Made by a program: the position numbers and the translations under genes. DNA of 64,000 bases, taken from NCBI RefSeq assembly GCF_024703995.1, contig NZ_JAMXQV010000018.1:124001-188000 (forward strand), given 5' to 3'. This DNA comes from Amycolatopsis iheyensis (GTDB taxonomy: Bacteria; Actinomycetota; Actinomycetes; Mycobacteriales; Pseudonocardiaceae). Each line of letters starts with the position of its first letter. Within the stretch, counting starts at the first letter, position 1. Under the pieces are notes generated by a model that did no database searches, was not told where the DNA came from, and was given only the letters and a program-made list of their open reading frames with translations. Shown here in pieces: positions 1 to 9,116 of the stretch.

Positions 1-841
1 CGCCGTGGCGCGCGGACGTCGGGTCGGCGTGGTGCAGGTTGTGCCAGGACTCGCCGAACGAGAAGATGGCCAGCGGCCAGAAGTTCGCCGACTTGTCGCG
101 GGCGGCGAACGGGCGCTCGCCGATCATGTGGCAGATCGAGTTGACCGACCAGGTCACGTGGTGCAGCACGCAGATGCGCACCAGCCCGGCCCAGAAGAAC
201 GCCGTCACGGCGCCCCACAGCGACCACGAGATCAGGCCGCCCAGCAGCGCCGGCAGCAGCAGGCTGACCAGCGACCACAGCCAGAACAGGTCGTCGACCT
301 TCTTGATGGCCGGGTCCTTGACGAGGTCCGGGGCGAAGCGCTCGGCGTTGGTCTGGTCGCGCTCGAACAGCCAGCCCATGTGCGCGTGCCAGAAGCCCTT
401 GGCGATGGCCCACGGCGAAGTGCCGAACGCCCACGGCGAGTGCGGGTCGCCGTCGCGGTCGGAGAACGCGTGGTGGCGCCGGTGGTCGGCGACCCAGGTG
501 ATCACCGGGCCCTGCAGGGCGATGCTGCCCGCGATGGCCATGAGCACGCGCAGCCACTGCTTGGCCTTGAACGAGCCGTGCGTGAAGTAGCGGTGGTAGG
601 ACACCGTGATGCCGAGCCCGCTGATCGCGTAGAACACGACGAAGATGCCGACGTCGACCCAGCTCAGTCCCCAGCCCCAGGCGAACGGCACCGCGACCAG
701 CAGGGCCACCAGCGGCGCGATCACGCCGAAGTAGACCGACAGCTGCACGCCGATGCCGCGCGTGCCTTCGGTGACGGGTTTCGGCCCCTTCGGAGCCGGC
801 GGCTCCCCGGTGGGCTGCGAACGGTCGAGCGTGGCCGTCAT
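1..841 (-). CDS. Acyl-CoA/fatty acid delta-9 desaturase, C-terminus cut by window edge
   Basis: This is a membrane di-iron desaturase that introduces a double bond into acyl chains for membrane lipids. The reverse strand reads from an ATG at 841 off the left edge, giving 280 codons. All three histidine boxes of the family are visible in order: HRYFTH, HRRHH and HNLHH, the last close to the edge, so only the extreme C-terminus is missing. Hydrophobic stretches lie between the first 30 residues and the first box and again after the second box, as expected for the fold. It stands alone, facing away from the tRNA. An upstream palindrome at 897-909 suggests repressor control. Acyl-CoA versus acyl-ACP substrate cannot be told from sequence alone. 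Confidence 0.93.
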   Translation of the reverse strand, partial: MTATLDRSQPTGEPPAPKGPKPVTEGTRGIGVQLSVYFGVIAPLVALLVAVPFAWGWGLSWVDVGIFVVFYAISGLGITVSYHRYFTHGSFKAKQWLRVLMAIAGSIALQGPVITWVADHRRHHAFSDRDGDPHSPWAFGTSPWAIAKGFWHAHMGWLFERDQTNAERFAPDLVKDPAIKKVDDLFWLWSLVSLLLPALLGGLISWSLWGAVTAFFWAGLVRICVLHHVTWSVNSICHMIGERPFAARDKSANFWPLAIFSFGESWHNLHHADPTSARHG

Positions 842-896
842 ACGCTTCACTTCTTCCTACGCGGGGCCCTTACGAAGGGTGACCTAACCTACGATG

Positions 897-909
897 CCGT
901 AAGTTACGG
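897..909. promoter_or_regulatory. Palindromic operator candidate upstream of the desaturase
   Basis: The 13-bp sequence CCGTAAGTTACGG is a perfect 6-1-6 inverted repeat, 56 bases upstream of the desaturase start and just upstream of a possible minus-strand -10 region (TAGGTT). TetR-type regulators of lipid desaturation often bind such sites. No regulator gene is adjacent, so the binding protein is unknown. Confidence 0.4.
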
Positions 910-1042
910 TACAGGAGGTTCGGTCGGCCCGGGAGTGCCTGAACGTCACACCGCTGTTCGGAACCGGGGTACCCGCCGGACGGGTCCACGACGCACCCGC
1001 GCGCGGACGACACCCGATCGTCGCTATCCTGACCAGGTTCGA

Positions 1043-1114
1043 TCCGCCGTAGTGTAATCGGCAGCACTTCAGATTTTGGTTCTGACAGTTCAGGTTCGAA
1101 TCCTGGCGGCGGAG
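1043..1114 (+). tRNA. tRNA-Gln (anticodon TTG)
   Basis: The 72-nt cloverleaf folds well. The acceptor arm is TCCGCCG (1043-1049) paired with CGGCGGA (1107-1113), with G1114 as discriminator. The anticodon stem TCAGA/TCTGA encloses loop TTTTGGT, putting TTG at positions 34-36, which reads CAA (Gln). The T arm has TTCGAAT in its loop. CCA is not encoded. A tRNA-Gln next to glmU is common in actinomycetes. Confidence 0.95.
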
Positions 1115-1149
1115 CAACAGACGGACCCCTCACCCACGACACCGGGAGG

Positions 1150-2901
1150 TTGGCGCTGACCGAAGAGGCGACCGACCCGGCGGCGGCCAGGCGGCCCGCG
1201 CTGGTCGAGATGTCCGACGCCTGGCTCGTCGGGCGCGCGCGGGAGCTCACGGCCGCGATCCAGCGCTCCGAATACGCGCAGCAGCTCGAGATCGTCTCGC
1301 TGATGGACGAGCTGCTCGACGAAACCCAGCGGCGCGGCGAACCGCTGCTGGTCGCGCAGCTGCTGCGCGCGTCCGCGATCGCGCGGCTGATCACGATCGG
1401 CCTGGCCGCCGAAGCGGAGCCGCGGCTCGACGAGATGCTCGCGCACACCCGGCGCCACGGCCTGGCGCTGCTGCGCGCCGACGCGCACGCGTTGCGCGGG
1501 CGCCGGCTGGTGCTGGCCGCGCAGGAGGACGCCGCGCTCACCGAGATCGCCCGCGCGCTGGCCATCCTCGACGACTCCGCGACCCCGGACCGCCAGGTCG
1601 GCGTCCGCGCGTGGAACCGGATGCTGTGGTCGACGCTGAACGACTGCTGGATCGTGCTCAACCAGCTCGGCGTGTACGAAGCCGCCGAAGAGGTCAGCAG
1701 CCGCGCCGCCGCCGCGATCCGCGCGAGCGCGAGCCCGCACGAGATCACCCTGCAGCTGCTGAACCGGGTGAAGATGCTGCTCGGCTGGGGCCTGCGGCTG
1801 GAGCGGATCGAAGAGTACGACGAGAGCGTCGAGAAGTTCCGCACCGCCGCGTCGATGGCGATGGCCATCGAAGGGCCCTACAGCGAGTCGCTGTTCCCGC
1901 GCAAGGCCGGCGTCGAGGCCGTCGAGCAGGTCGGCGTCCTGGCCGCCGCGCTCGCCCTGCACCGGCCCAGCGAGGACCAGATCGAGCGGCTCCGGAACCT
2001 CCACGAGGGCGTCCGCTACCCGGGGGAACGCGAGATCGTCACGATCGCGCTCGCCCGGTGCTTCGACAAGGCCGGCCGGCGCGAAGACGCGCTGGAGGTG
2101 CTGCGCTCGGTCCGCGAGGACTTCCAGGACATGGAGCAGCCCTCGATGCGCCTGAACATCGTCCGCGAGCTGGCCCGGCTCGACACCAACCCCGACTACG
2201 CCTCCGGCGCCAGCCAGTCGCTGATCGACTACGCGACCCAGCTGGAGTCCGAGATGTGGGGCCTGCGCGAGTCGCAGATCGCCACGCTGAACGCCCGCCG
2301 CGAACACGAACGGCTTTCGGCCGAGCACGGCGCGATCACCCAGCAGGCGCTGCAGGACCCGCTCACCGGCCTGCCGAACCGGCGCGCGCTGGACGAGAAG
2401 CTGCGTCAGCTCGCTTCGTCGGCGGACGCGCAGCCGCTCGCGGTGGCGCTGGTCGACCTCGACGGCTTCAAGGGCGTCAACGACAAGCAGTCGCACGCCG
2501 AAGGCGACAACGTGTTGCGTGTTGTCGCGAGCACGCTTCGTGACGCGTTGCGCGGCGACGACCTGGTCGCGCGCTACGGCGGCGACGAGTTCATCGTGCT
2601 GCTCCCGGGCACGCCGGCGTCCGCGGCGAAGATGGCGCTCGGCCGCGCAGTGAAGTCCGTCGCAGGTCTGCCGCACCACCTCTCGCACGGCGTCACGCTG
2701 TCGATCGGGCTCGTGTCGCTGCGCCCGCAGGAGCGCGGCGAACAGGTCCTCGCACGCGCGGACGCGGCCATGTACCAGGCAAAACGCGGTGGCGGCAACC
2801 AGGTGGCGTCGGCCAACTCGATGGCCGCCGACCCGGCCGCGGCATGGGCCGGCGAGGCCCCTCCGACCGACCCCGCGTGGGACGCCGAAGACCACAGTTA
2901 G
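1150..2901 (+). CDS. Diguanylate cyclase with N-terminal TPR-like region
   Basis: A cytosolic enzyme expected to make cyclic di-GMP from two GTP. The C-terminal GGDEF domain begins near residue 400 (DPLTGLPNRR) and carries an intact GGDEF at about residues 477-481. An RxxD inhibitory site (RGDD) lies five residues before it, so both catalysis and product inhibition look preserved. The first 390 residues are alpha-helical and Leu/Ala/Glu-rich, resembling a TPR sensor region, with no membrane segment. The start is uncertain: TTG at 1150 directly abuts a GGGAGG, which is too close, and ATG at 1210 is an alternative. It sits between tRNA-Gln and glmU on the same strand, with 48 bases to the glmU start. 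Confidence 0.88.
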   Translation: MALTEEATDPAAARRPALVEMSDAWLVGRARELTAAIQRSEYAQQLEIVSLMDELLDETQRRGEPLLVAQLLRASAIARLITIGLAAEAEPRLDEMLAHTRRHGLALLRADAHALRGRRLVLAAQEDAALTEIARALAILDDSATPDRQVGVRAWNRMLWSTLNDCWIVLNQLGVYEAAEEVSSRAAAAIRASASPHEITLQLLNRVKMLLGWGLRLERIEEYDESVEKFRTAASMAMAIEGPYSESLFPRKAGVEAVEQVGVLAAALALHRPSEDQIERLRNLHEGVRYPGEREIVTIALARCFDKAGRREDALEVLRSVREDFQDMEQPSMRLNIVRELARLDTNPDYASGASQSLIDYATQLESEMWGLRESQIATLNARREHERLSAEHGAITQQALQDPLTGLPNRRALDEKLRQLASSADAQPLAVALVDLDGFKGVNDKQSHAEGDNVLRVVASTLRDALRGDDLVARYGGDEFIVLLPGTPASAAKMALGRAVKSVAGLPHHLSHGVTLSIGLVSLRPQERGEQVLARADAAMYQAKRGGGNQVASANSMAADPAAAWAGEAPPTDPAWDAEDHS

Positions 2902-2949
2902 GATCTGAGCCCGACAGAAGCCACACGTTGGTAACCGTTGGGAGCGCCG

Positions 2950-4422
2950 TTGACCGGCCCGCTGAGCACGTTGATCCTCGCCGCGGGTGAGGGCACCCGC
3001 ATGCGATCCGCGACCCCGAAGGTGTTGCACCCGATCGCCGGGCGCCCCCTCGTCGAGCACGCCGTCCGGGCCGCCGACGGCCTCGGCCCCGAGCACCTCG
3101 TCGTCGTGGTCGGCCACGGCCGTGAAGCGGTCGGCGAACGCCTCGCCCAGGTCGGCGAAGCCCTCGGCCGCACGGTCGGCACCGCGGTGCAGGACCAGCA
3201 GAAGGGCACCGGCCACGCCGTGTCCTGCGCGCTCGAGACGCTCCCGGCCGACCTCACCGGCACCGTGATCGTCAGCTACGGCGACGTCCCGCTGCTCGAC
3301 ACCGACACCCTGCGTGCCCTGCTCGAGGAGCACACCGAGGCGAAGAACGCGGTCACCGTGCTCACCGCGGTCGTCGCCGACCCGACCGGCTACGGCCGGA
3401 TCACCCGCGACTCCGCGGGCAAGGTCACCGGGATCGTCGAGCACAAGGACGCCACCCCCGAGCAGGCCGAGATCACCGAGATCAACTCCGGCGTCTACGC
3501 CTTCGACGCCGCCGTGCTGCGTGACGGCCTCTCCCGGCTCTCGACCGACAACGCGCAGGGCGAGCTGTACCTCACCGACGTCCTGGGCATCGCGAACCAC
3601 GACGGGCTGCACGTCGGCGCGCTGGTCGTCGACGACCCGTGGCTGACCGAGGGCGTCAACGACCGCGTCCAGCTCTCGGTGCTCGGCGCCGAGCTGAACC
3701 GCCGGATCGTGCAGCGCTGGCAGCGCGAGGGCGTCACCGTCGTCGACCCCGCGACGACCTGGATCGACGCCGGCGTGACGTTGTCGCGCGACGTCGTCAT
3801 CGAGCCCGGCGTGCAGCTCAAGGGCAGCACGACGGTCGGCGAAGGCACGACGATCGGGCCGGACAGCACGCTGACGAACATGAAGATCGGCGCGGGCGCG
3901 TCCGTCGTGCGGGTGCACGGCTCCGATTCCGAGCTGGGCGACCGCGTCAACGTGGGCCCGTTCACCTACCTGCGGCCGGGCACCAAGCTCGGCGAGAAGG
4001 GCAAGCTCGGCGCGTTCGTCGAGACGAAGGCGGCCGACATCGGCGCCGGCACGAAGGTGCCGCACCTGACCTACGTCGGCGACGCCACGATCGGCGAGCA
4101 CAGCAACATCGGCTGCTCGAGCGTGTTCGTCAACTACGACGGCGTCAACAAGCACCGGACCGTTATCGGGTCGTATGTCCGGTTGGGTGCGGACAACACG
4201 TTCGTCGCCCCGGTGCAGGTGGGCGACGGCGCTTACAGTGGAGCCGGCGCGGTGATCCGGGAGGACGTCCCGCCGGGCGCTCTCGCGGTGTCCGCGCCGC
4301 CGCAGCGCAACATCGAAGGCTGGGCGGGCCGGCGCAGGCCGGGCACGCCCGCGGCGGAGGCGGCCCAGGCCGCTCTCGACGCCGAGTCAGCAGCAGGAAC
4401 CGACGGGGAGTCGCCAGCATGA
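2950..4422 (+). CDS. glmU: Bifunctional UDP-GlcNAc pyrophosphorylase / GlcN-1-P acetyltransferase
   Basis: Makes UDP-GlcNAc for peptidoglycan in two steps: acetylation of glucosamine-1-phosphate, then uridylylation. The N-terminal nucleotidyltransferase motif AAGEGTRM lies at residues 11-18. The C-terminal half is a left-handed beta-helix with repeated I/V-G hexapeptides and the acetyltransferase stretch around LRPGTKLGEKGKLG. The tail is Ala/Glu-rich, as usual in actinobacteria. I chose TTG at 2950 because GGGAG (2940-2944) sits five bases upstream; TTG at 2938 lacks a ribosome binding site. This gives 490 residues. The stop overlaps the prs start (ATGA), indicating translational coupling. 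Confidence 0.97.
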   Translation: MTGPLSTLILAAGEGTRMRSATPKVLHPIAGRPLVEHAVRAADGLGPEHLVVVVGHGREAVGERLAQVGEALGRTVGTAVQDQQKGTGHAVSCALETLPADLTGTVIVSYGDVPLLDTDTLRALLEEHTEAKNAVTVLTAVVADPTGYGRITRDSAGKVTGIVEHKDATPEQAEITEINSGVYAFDAAVLRDGLSRLSTDNAQGELYLTDVLGIANHDGLHVGALVVDDPWLTEGVNDRVQLSVLGAELNRRIVQRWQREGVTVVDPATTWIDAGVTLSRDVVIEPGVQLKGSTTVGEGTTIGPDSTLTNMKIGAGASVVRVHGSDSELGDRVNVGPFTYLRPGTKLGEKGKLGAFVETKAADIGAGTKVPHLTYVGDATIGEHSNIGCSSVFVNYDGVNKHRTVIGSYVRLGADNTFVAPVQVGDGAYSGAGAVIREDVPPGALAVSAPPQRNIEGWAGRRRPGTPAAEAAQAALDAESAAGTDGESPA

Positions 4423-5399
4423 GTCCGAAGTCCGGTACGCCGAAGAAGAACCTGATGCTCTTCTCCGGCCGCGCGCACCAGGAGCTCGCGGAAGAGGTCG
4501 CCAAGCACCTCAACGTGACGATCACCCCGCAGACGGCGCACACGTTCGCGAACGGCGAGCTGTTCGTCCGCTTCGAGGAGTCCGTCCGCGGCACCGACGC
4601 CTTCGTCATCCAGGCGCACACCATGCCCATCAACGAGTACGTGATGGAGCAGCTGATCATGGTGGACGCGCTCAAGCGGGCGAGCGCGAAGCGGATCACC
4701 GTGGTGATGCCGTTCTACCCGTACGCGCGCCAGGACAAGAAGCACAAGGGCCGCGAGCCGATCTCCGCGCGCCTGATCGCGGACCTGTTCAAGACCGCGG
4801 GCGCCGACCGGATCATGACGGTCGACCTGCACACCGCGCAGATCCAGGGCTTCTTCGACGGCCCGGTCGACCACCTGATGGCGCAGAGCGTGCTGGCCGA
4901 CCACATCAAGAAGACCTACGGCAACGCCGACATCACGGTCGTCTCGCCGGACTCGGGCCGCGTGCGGCTGGCCGAGAAGTGGGCGCAGCAGCTGGGTGAC
5001 CGGCCGATCGCGTTCATCCACAAGACGCGTGACCCGGACAAGCCGAACCAGGCCGTGGCCAACCGCGTGGTCGGCAAGGTCGAGGGCAAGCTCTGCGTGC
5101 TGATCGACGACATGATCGACACCGGCGGCACGATCGTGAAGGCCACCGAGGCCCTGATCGACGAGGGCGCGGCGGACGTCGTCATCGCGACGACCCACGG
5201 CATCCTGTCCGACCCGGCCACCGAGCGGCTTTCGCAGTGCAAGGCGCGCGAAGTGATCGTGACGAACTCGCTGCCGATCCCCGAGGAGAAGCGCTTCGAG
5301 GGCCTCACGGTCCTGTCGATCGCCCCGATGCTGGCGGAAGCCATCCAGCAGGTCTTCGAAGACGGCTCGGTGACGTCCCTCTTCGACGGCAACGCCTGA
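4419..5399 (+). CDS. prs: Ribose-phosphate pyrophosphokinase (PRPP synthetase)
   Basis: Transfers pyrophosphate from ATP to ribose-5-phosphate, making PRPP for nucleotides, His, Trp and, in mycolata, cell-wall arabinan. The 326-residue protein has the expected class I features: FSGRAHQELA near the start, ANGELFVRFEES, the FYPYARQDKK flexible loop with catalytic Lys/Arg, VDLHTAQIQGFF, and the PRPP loop IDDMIDTGGT near residue 230. ATG at 4419 overlaps the glmU stop by four bases and has GGGGAG upstream. The glmU-prs order is conserved in actinobacteria. A strong terminator follows immediately. Confidence 0.98.
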   Translation: MSPKSGTPKKNLMLFSGRAHQELAEEVAKHLNVTITPQTAHTFANGELFVRFEESVRGTDAFVIQAHTMPINEYVMEQLIMVDALKRASAKRITVVMPFYPYARQDKKHKGREPISARLIADLFKTAGADRIMTVDLHTAQIQGFFDGPVDHLMAQSVLADHIKKTYGNADITVVSPDSGRVRLAEKWAQQLGDRPIAFIHKTRDPDKPNQAVANRVVGKVEGKLCVLIDDMIDTGGTIVKATEALIDEGAADVVIATTHGILSDPATERLSQCKAREVIVTNSLPIPEEKRFEGLTVLSIAPMLAEAIQQVFEDGSVTSLFDGNA

Positions 5400-5405
5400 A
5401 CCCGT

Positions 5406-5440
5406 CCGCCGGGCGCGAACTCCGCGCCCGGCGGGGGTTT
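5406..5440 (+). terminator. Rho-independent terminator of glmU-prs
   Basis: A perfect 12-bp GC stem, CCGCCGGGCGCG (5406-5417) with CGCGCCCGGCGG (5423-5434), a 5-base loop, then GGGTTT. It begins six bases after the prs stop codon. Confidence 0.85.
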
Positions 5441-5460
5441 CCGGCGCTAACGTCGCCGGC

Positions 5461-6321
5461 ATGGGGAACTTCACCTTCGGCGTCAGCCTCCGCGAGATCG
5501 GCAGCCGCGACGCCTGGATCACCAAGTGCCGCCGCGTCGAAGAGCTCGGCTACGACGCCATCACCGTGCCCGACCACCTCGGCACCGGCCGGTTCGCGCC
5601 GTTCCCGGTGCTCGCCATGGCGGCCGCGGTCACCGAACGCGTGCGGCTCGGGACCCTCGTGTCCAATGTGCCCTTCTACAACCTCGCGCTCTTCGCGCGC
5701 GAAGCCTCTTCGACGGCCGCGTTGCTCGACGGCCGCCTCGATCTGGGCCTCGGCGCCGGGCACATGAAGGCCGAGTTCGACAACGCCGGCCTCCCCTGGC
5801 AGAACGCCTCAGCCAGGATCGGCTACCTCGAAGAAAGCCTCGGCTACCTGCGCAAGCACTTCGAGGACGAGGGCATCGAGCATCCTCGGCTGCTCATCGC
5901 GGGCAACAGCGACGGCGTCCTGGACCTGGCCGCCGAGCACGCCGACATCGTCGGCTTCGCGGGCCTGAAGCAGCAGCCCGGCAAGCCGCCGGGCACCTTC
6001 AAGCTCGATGCGTCCATGGACGAACGCGTCGCGTACTTCCGGTCGAAGACGACCCGCGAGATCGAGTTCAACATGCTCGTCCAGCACGTCGAGATCACCG
6101 AAGACCGGCTTGCAGCCGCCGAAGCGTGGCACGAGAAGACCGAGCGAAGCGCCGTCGAAACCGCCGAAGACCTCCTCGACGCGCCTCAGCTGTTGCTGGG
6201 CACCGTCGAGGAGATCGCCGGACAGCTCGAGAGCCGGCGTGAGCGGTACGGCTTCTCGTACATCACCGTGTTCGAGCCGTACCTCGAGACCTTCGCGCCG
6301 GTGATCCGAGAACTTCAGTAA
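5461..6321 (+). CDS. LLM-class F420-dependent oxidoreductase
   Basis: A luciferase-like monooxygenase-fold protein of 286 residues, of the type that uses coenzyme F420 in mycobacteria and relatives. Visible family features are VEELGYDAITVPDHLG near residue 28, AAAVTERVRLGTLVSNVPF, and the LLDGRLDLGLGAGH stretch of the TIM barrel. Substrate is unknown. There is no clear ribosome binding site before ATG 5461; the region between the prs terminator and the start is short, so a leaderless transcript is possible. It converges with the next gene, overlapping it by 7 bases at the 3' ends. Confidence 0.85.
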   Translation: MGNFTFGVSLREIGSRDAWITKCRRVEELGYDAITVPDHLGTGRFAPFPVLAMAAAVTERVRLGTLVSNVPFYNLALFAREASSTAALLDGRLDLGLGAGHMKAEFDNAGLPWQNASARIGYLEESLGYLRKHFEDEGIEHPRLLIAGNSDGVLDLAAEHADIVGFAGLKQQPGKPPGTFKLDASMDERVAYFRSKTTREIEFNMLVQHVEITEDRLAAAEAWHEKTERSAVETAEDLLDAPQLLLGTVEEIAGQLESRRERYGFSYITVFEPYLETFAPVIRELQ

Positions 6322-6956
6322 GCGACGGTGAACCGCGCGCGGTGGTGCTTCGGCTGCTCGATCTCGTCGACGTAGGCGATCGCGAAGTCGTCGCCGCCGA
6401 TGTGGGACTTGCCGTTCTCGTCGGTCACCAGGACGTCGCCGCCGAGCCGGAACTCGCCCCTGCGCTCGCCGGCGGTCCAGGCGCCGAACTCGGCGGCGGG
6501 GCTGACGTAGAACCAGTCGAGGCCCTCGGGCTGCTCGCGCAGCAGGCCGAGCACCTCGGCGTGGCTGCCGGCCTCCTCCTTGTACTCGGCCGGGAACTCC
6601 GGGGTGTCGAACAGCCGCGGGCCGCCCTCGGCGACCAGCAGGCTCGCCGCGCCGCCGACGAACGACAGCCGGACGTCGTTCTCCCGCGCGATCTTCGCCA
6701 GCGACGGCACCGCCTCGATGAGCTTCTTGCCGTCGAGCGCGCGGGCCGGGGTGGCGACCACGAACACGTCGGCGTCCTTCGCCAGGCCGGCGACGAACTC
6801 CTCGTCGTGCAGCGAGCCCTGCCGCTCGTCGACGCCCTCCGGCGCGGAGCCGGGGTTCCGCGCGACGCCGACCACCTCGTGCCCGCGCCGCAGCGCCTCG
6901 GCGCCGATCCTGCCCCCGGCGTACCCGGTCCCCCCGAAAACCACCAGCTTGGCCAT
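6315..6956 (-). CDS. NAD(P)-binding Rossmann protein, NmrA/epimerase-like
   Basis: A 213-residue short Rossmann protein. It starts MAKLVVFGGTGYAGGRI, a textbook GxxGxxG dinucleotide loop, and continues with DVFVVATPARALDG and a C-terminal half resembling the NAD(P)H-binding family of putative oxidoreductases or epimerases. The catalytic YxxxK of classical SDRs is not evident, so its activity is unclear. The ATG is supported by GGAGAAG upstream. A perfect 18-bp palindrome lies 19-36 bases upstream, suggesting a repressor. Confidence 0.8.
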   Translation of the reverse strand: MAKLVVFGGTGYAGGRIGAEALRRGHEVVGVARNPGSAPEGVDERQGSLHDEEFVAGLAKDADVFVVATPARALDGKKLIEAVPSLAKIARENDVRLSFVGGAASLLVAEGGPRLFDTPEFPAEYKEEAGSHAEVLGLLREQPEGLDWFYVSPAAEFGAWTAGERRGEFRLGGDVLVTDENGKSHIGGDDFAIAYVDEIEQPKHHRARFTVAY

Positions 6957-6974
6957 GTCTCTTCTCCGTTCGTC

Positions 6975-6992
6975 TCGGCTGTCTACAGCCGA
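6975..6992. promoter_or_regulatory. Perfect palindrome in the promoter of the NAD(P)-binding protein
   Basis: TCGGCTGT-CT-ACAGCCGA is an 8-2-8 perfect inverted repeat. It lies immediately downstream of a plausible minus-strand promoter: -35 TTGAAG at 7021-7016 and -10 TAGCAT at 6997-6992, spacing 18. A repressor bound here would block initiation. No regulator gene is adjacent. Confidence 0.45.
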
Positions 6993-7054
6993 TGCTAAGA
7001 ACGGAAGATCACCTACTTCAACGGAAGCAACGCACCCCCGGGTAGGTGTCCAGC

Positions 7055-8170
7055 TCAGCCGCCCAGGCCGGCGAACTCCGCGGCCACCTTCTGCTTCACC
7101 GCGTTGACGTCGAGGGCCGCGCGGACCTCCGCGGTCGCGTTCGGCTTGGACAGCACCTGGTAGCTGGCCGTGCGGTTGGGCAGCTTGAACTTGACCGTGC
7201 AGGACATGCTGACCGTCGCGTACGGCTCGGCGTCGGCGGCCGCGGTGCAGGTCTGCGCGCCGAGCGAGTCGGCGCTGACCTCGACCGAGAGGTTGATGTG
7301 CACGACGCTCTTCTCGCCCGAGGCCGGCGTGCCGACCGTGCTCGTGGAGACGTCGACCGTCGTCGTGCAGGCGCCGACGAAGTCCTTGCAGTCGAGCTTG
7401 TCGTTCGTGACGACGGCGCTGGCCTGGACCAGCCCCTCGAACGGCTGGCCCAGCCCGGCGACGGTGTTGTCGACGTCGGTGTGGAACGTCTTCAGCGCGT
7501 CGCCGGTGAGCGGCTCGACGCGGAACTCCGCGCCGTACTTCGGCCCCGCCTGCGGGTCGAGCAGCACGGGGGCGAAGCTGACGACGCGGTTCGGCTTGGC
7601 CGTGGTGACGCGCAGGACGCTCGGCGCGGCCCCGAGCTGGTAGACCTCGGTGCCGTCCGGGAGCTTCGCCTTCACCGGCTCGCTCAGCCGGTCGAGACCC
7701 GCCAGTGCCTTGCGCAGCCCGTCCGCGAGCGCCTTGGGCGCGAACCGGGCCGCCGGGTCGAACGGCAGTTCCGAGCCGAGCGAGCGCACCCAGCTCGTGC
7801 CGAACTGCGTGCCCTCGTCGATGGCGTGGGCCTTCCAGTAGTCGGCGTCGGCCTGCAGGTAGAACTGGCCGGCCGCGGCGGTCACCTGGACGACCCGGCC
7901 CTCCAGCGGCAGCGCGCCGATGGCGGTGCCGCCGCGGGTGACGCGGAACTGCTGTTCGGCGCCCTTGGTCGTCGCCTTGAGGGCCAGCGCCGGTGCTTGG
8001 CCGAGCGCGGTGAGGGCGGCGTCGACGGCGGCGCGCTGCTCGGCGCGCCGGTCCGCCGTCTGCTGGTCGGCGGCGGAGACACCGGCGCTGCCGGGGACCG
8101 CCACCTGGCAGCCGGCCAGCAGTCCGCCCAGCAGCAGCACGGCCGCCACCCTGGCTCCTCGAGCCCGCAT
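7055..8170 (-). CDS. Secreted lipoprotein, function unknown
   Basis: A 371-residue protein with a lipoprotein signal: Arg-rich n-region, hydrophobic core and lipobox LLAGC with Cys at about residue 21. The mature part begins with a Gln/Ala-rich helical segment, followed by beta-rich repeats and paired cysteines (CKDFVGAC and two later Cys), consistent with extracytoplasmic disulfides. It occupies the place of lpqT between prs and rplY in mycobacteria, but is longer, and I see no clear similarity by eye. No domain is recognised. It is monocistronic and divergent from rplY across a 335-base gap. Confidence 0.75.
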   Translation of the reverse strand: MRARGARVAAVLLLGGLLAGCQVAVPGSAGVSAADQQTADRRAEQRAAVDAALTALGQAPALALKATTKGAEQQFRVTRGGTAIGALPLEGRVVQVTAAAGQFYLQADADYWKAHAIDEGTQFGTSWVRSLGSELPFDPAARFAPKALADGLRKALAGLDRLSEPVKAKLPDGTEVYQLGAAPSVLRVTTAKPNRVVSFAPVLLDPQAGPKYGAEFRVEPLTGDALKTFHTDVDNTVAGLGQPFEGLVQASAVVTNDKLDCKDFVGACTTTVDVSTSTVGTPASGEKSVVHINLSVEVSADSLGAQTCTAAADAEPYATVSMSCTVKFKLPNRTASYQVLSKPNATAEVRAALDVNAVKQKVAAEFAGLGG

Positions 8171-8505
8171 CTACGCCCCCTGCTCTCCCGCCGCCCCGAG
8201 CACACCTCGGCCGGCGAAGTCCCACCACCGGAATTGTGTCGTCACATCCCGGGGTTCAGGAGGGTTCTAGCCTGGTCCAGGCCCCCGCCGCAACCCACCG
8301 TGATGAGGTTGGTTTACACTCTTGAGGTTGTCTCGGCGAGGCGGGGCCCTTCTGGGGTGCCCGGCGTGATCGACGCGGCGGCTCGAGTAGCCCCCGTTGT
8401 CGTGCACGCCCGGAACTCGCCGCCGAACGCAACCGCCTGAGAACTGCAAAACCCCGGCCTTTCCCCGCCGCAGCATGCTGTCTTGATTTGAAGGAGTGCC
8501 ACACC
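8171..8505. other. Intergenic region between the lipoprotein gene and rplY; no gene seen
   Basis: No reading frame here looks protein-like on either strand. The region must carry the lipoprotein promoter (minus) and the rplY promoter (plus). A TACACT at 8315-8320 could be a -10 element, but no matching -35 is seen. The ribosome binding site AAGGAG for rplY is at 8491-8496. Confidence 0.4.
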
Positions 8506-9114
8506 GTGTCCGAGGTACGTCTGTCCGTCGAGCCGCGCACCGAGTTCGGCAAGGGCGCCGCGCGTCGCACGCGTCGCGCCGGCAAGATCCCCGCCGTCCT
8601 GTACGGCCACGGCTCGGACCCGCGGCACTTCGCGCTGCCGGCCATCGAGTTCGCCCGCGTCGTCCGCGAGAACGGCTCGAACGCCGTCATCACCCTCGCC
8701 CTCGAGGGCTCCGACGAGCTCGCGCTGACGAAGACCATCGTCGTGCACCCCCTGAAGAACTACATCGAGCACGTCGACCTGCTGGTCGTGAAGCGCGGCG
8801 AGAAGATCGTCGTCGACGTCCCGGTCGTCGTCACGGGCAACCCCGGCCCCGGTGGCCTGGTCAACCAGGACGTCGACACCCTCCAGGTCGAGGTCGAGGC
8901 GCTGCACATCCCGGAGCAGTTCGAGGTCTCCATCGAGGGCCTCGAGGTCGGCAGCCAGGTGCTCGCGGGCCAGGTCGAGCTGCCCTCGGGCGCCACGCTG
9001 GTCACCGACCCGGAGTCGCTGGTCGTCGCCGTGAACGAGCCGCAGCGTGAAGAGGCCGAGGACGACGAGGCCGCCGCCGAGGCGGGCGACGAGCCGGCCG
9101 AAGCCGCCGAATAA
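8506..9114 (+). CDS. rplY: 50S ribosomal protein L25, long general-stress (Ctc) form
   Basis: L25 binds 5S rRNA. The 202-residue form has the N-terminal L25 domain (residues 1-95: MSEVRLSVEPRTEFGKGAARR, IPAVLYGHG) followed by the TL5/Ctc C-terminal domain and a very acidic Glu/Ala tail typical of actinobacteria. GTG 8506 is chosen because AAGGAG (8491-8496) lies nine bases upstream; an in-frame TTG at 8488 overlaps that site. The gene is followed by pth after two bases beyond the stop, so the two are very likely co-transcribed. Confidence 0.96.
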   Translation: MSEVRLSVEPRTEFGKGAARRTRRAGKIPAVLYGHGSDPRHFALPAIEFARVVRENGSNAVITLALEGSDELALTKTIVVHPLKNYIEHVDLLVVKRGEKIVVDVPVVVTGNPGPGGLVNQDVDTLQVEVEALHIPEQFEVSIEGLEVGSQVLAGQVELPSGATLVTDPESLVVAVNEPQREEAEDDEAAAEAGDEPAEAAE

Positions 9115-9116
9115 GC

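Noticed and set aside
1090..4155. Minus-strand open frame of about 1000 codons opposite the GGDEF, glmU and tRNA genes
   Set aside because: Arg/Asp/Val-rich shadow typical of antisense frames in GC-rich DNA; it runs through the tRNA and opposes conserved genes.
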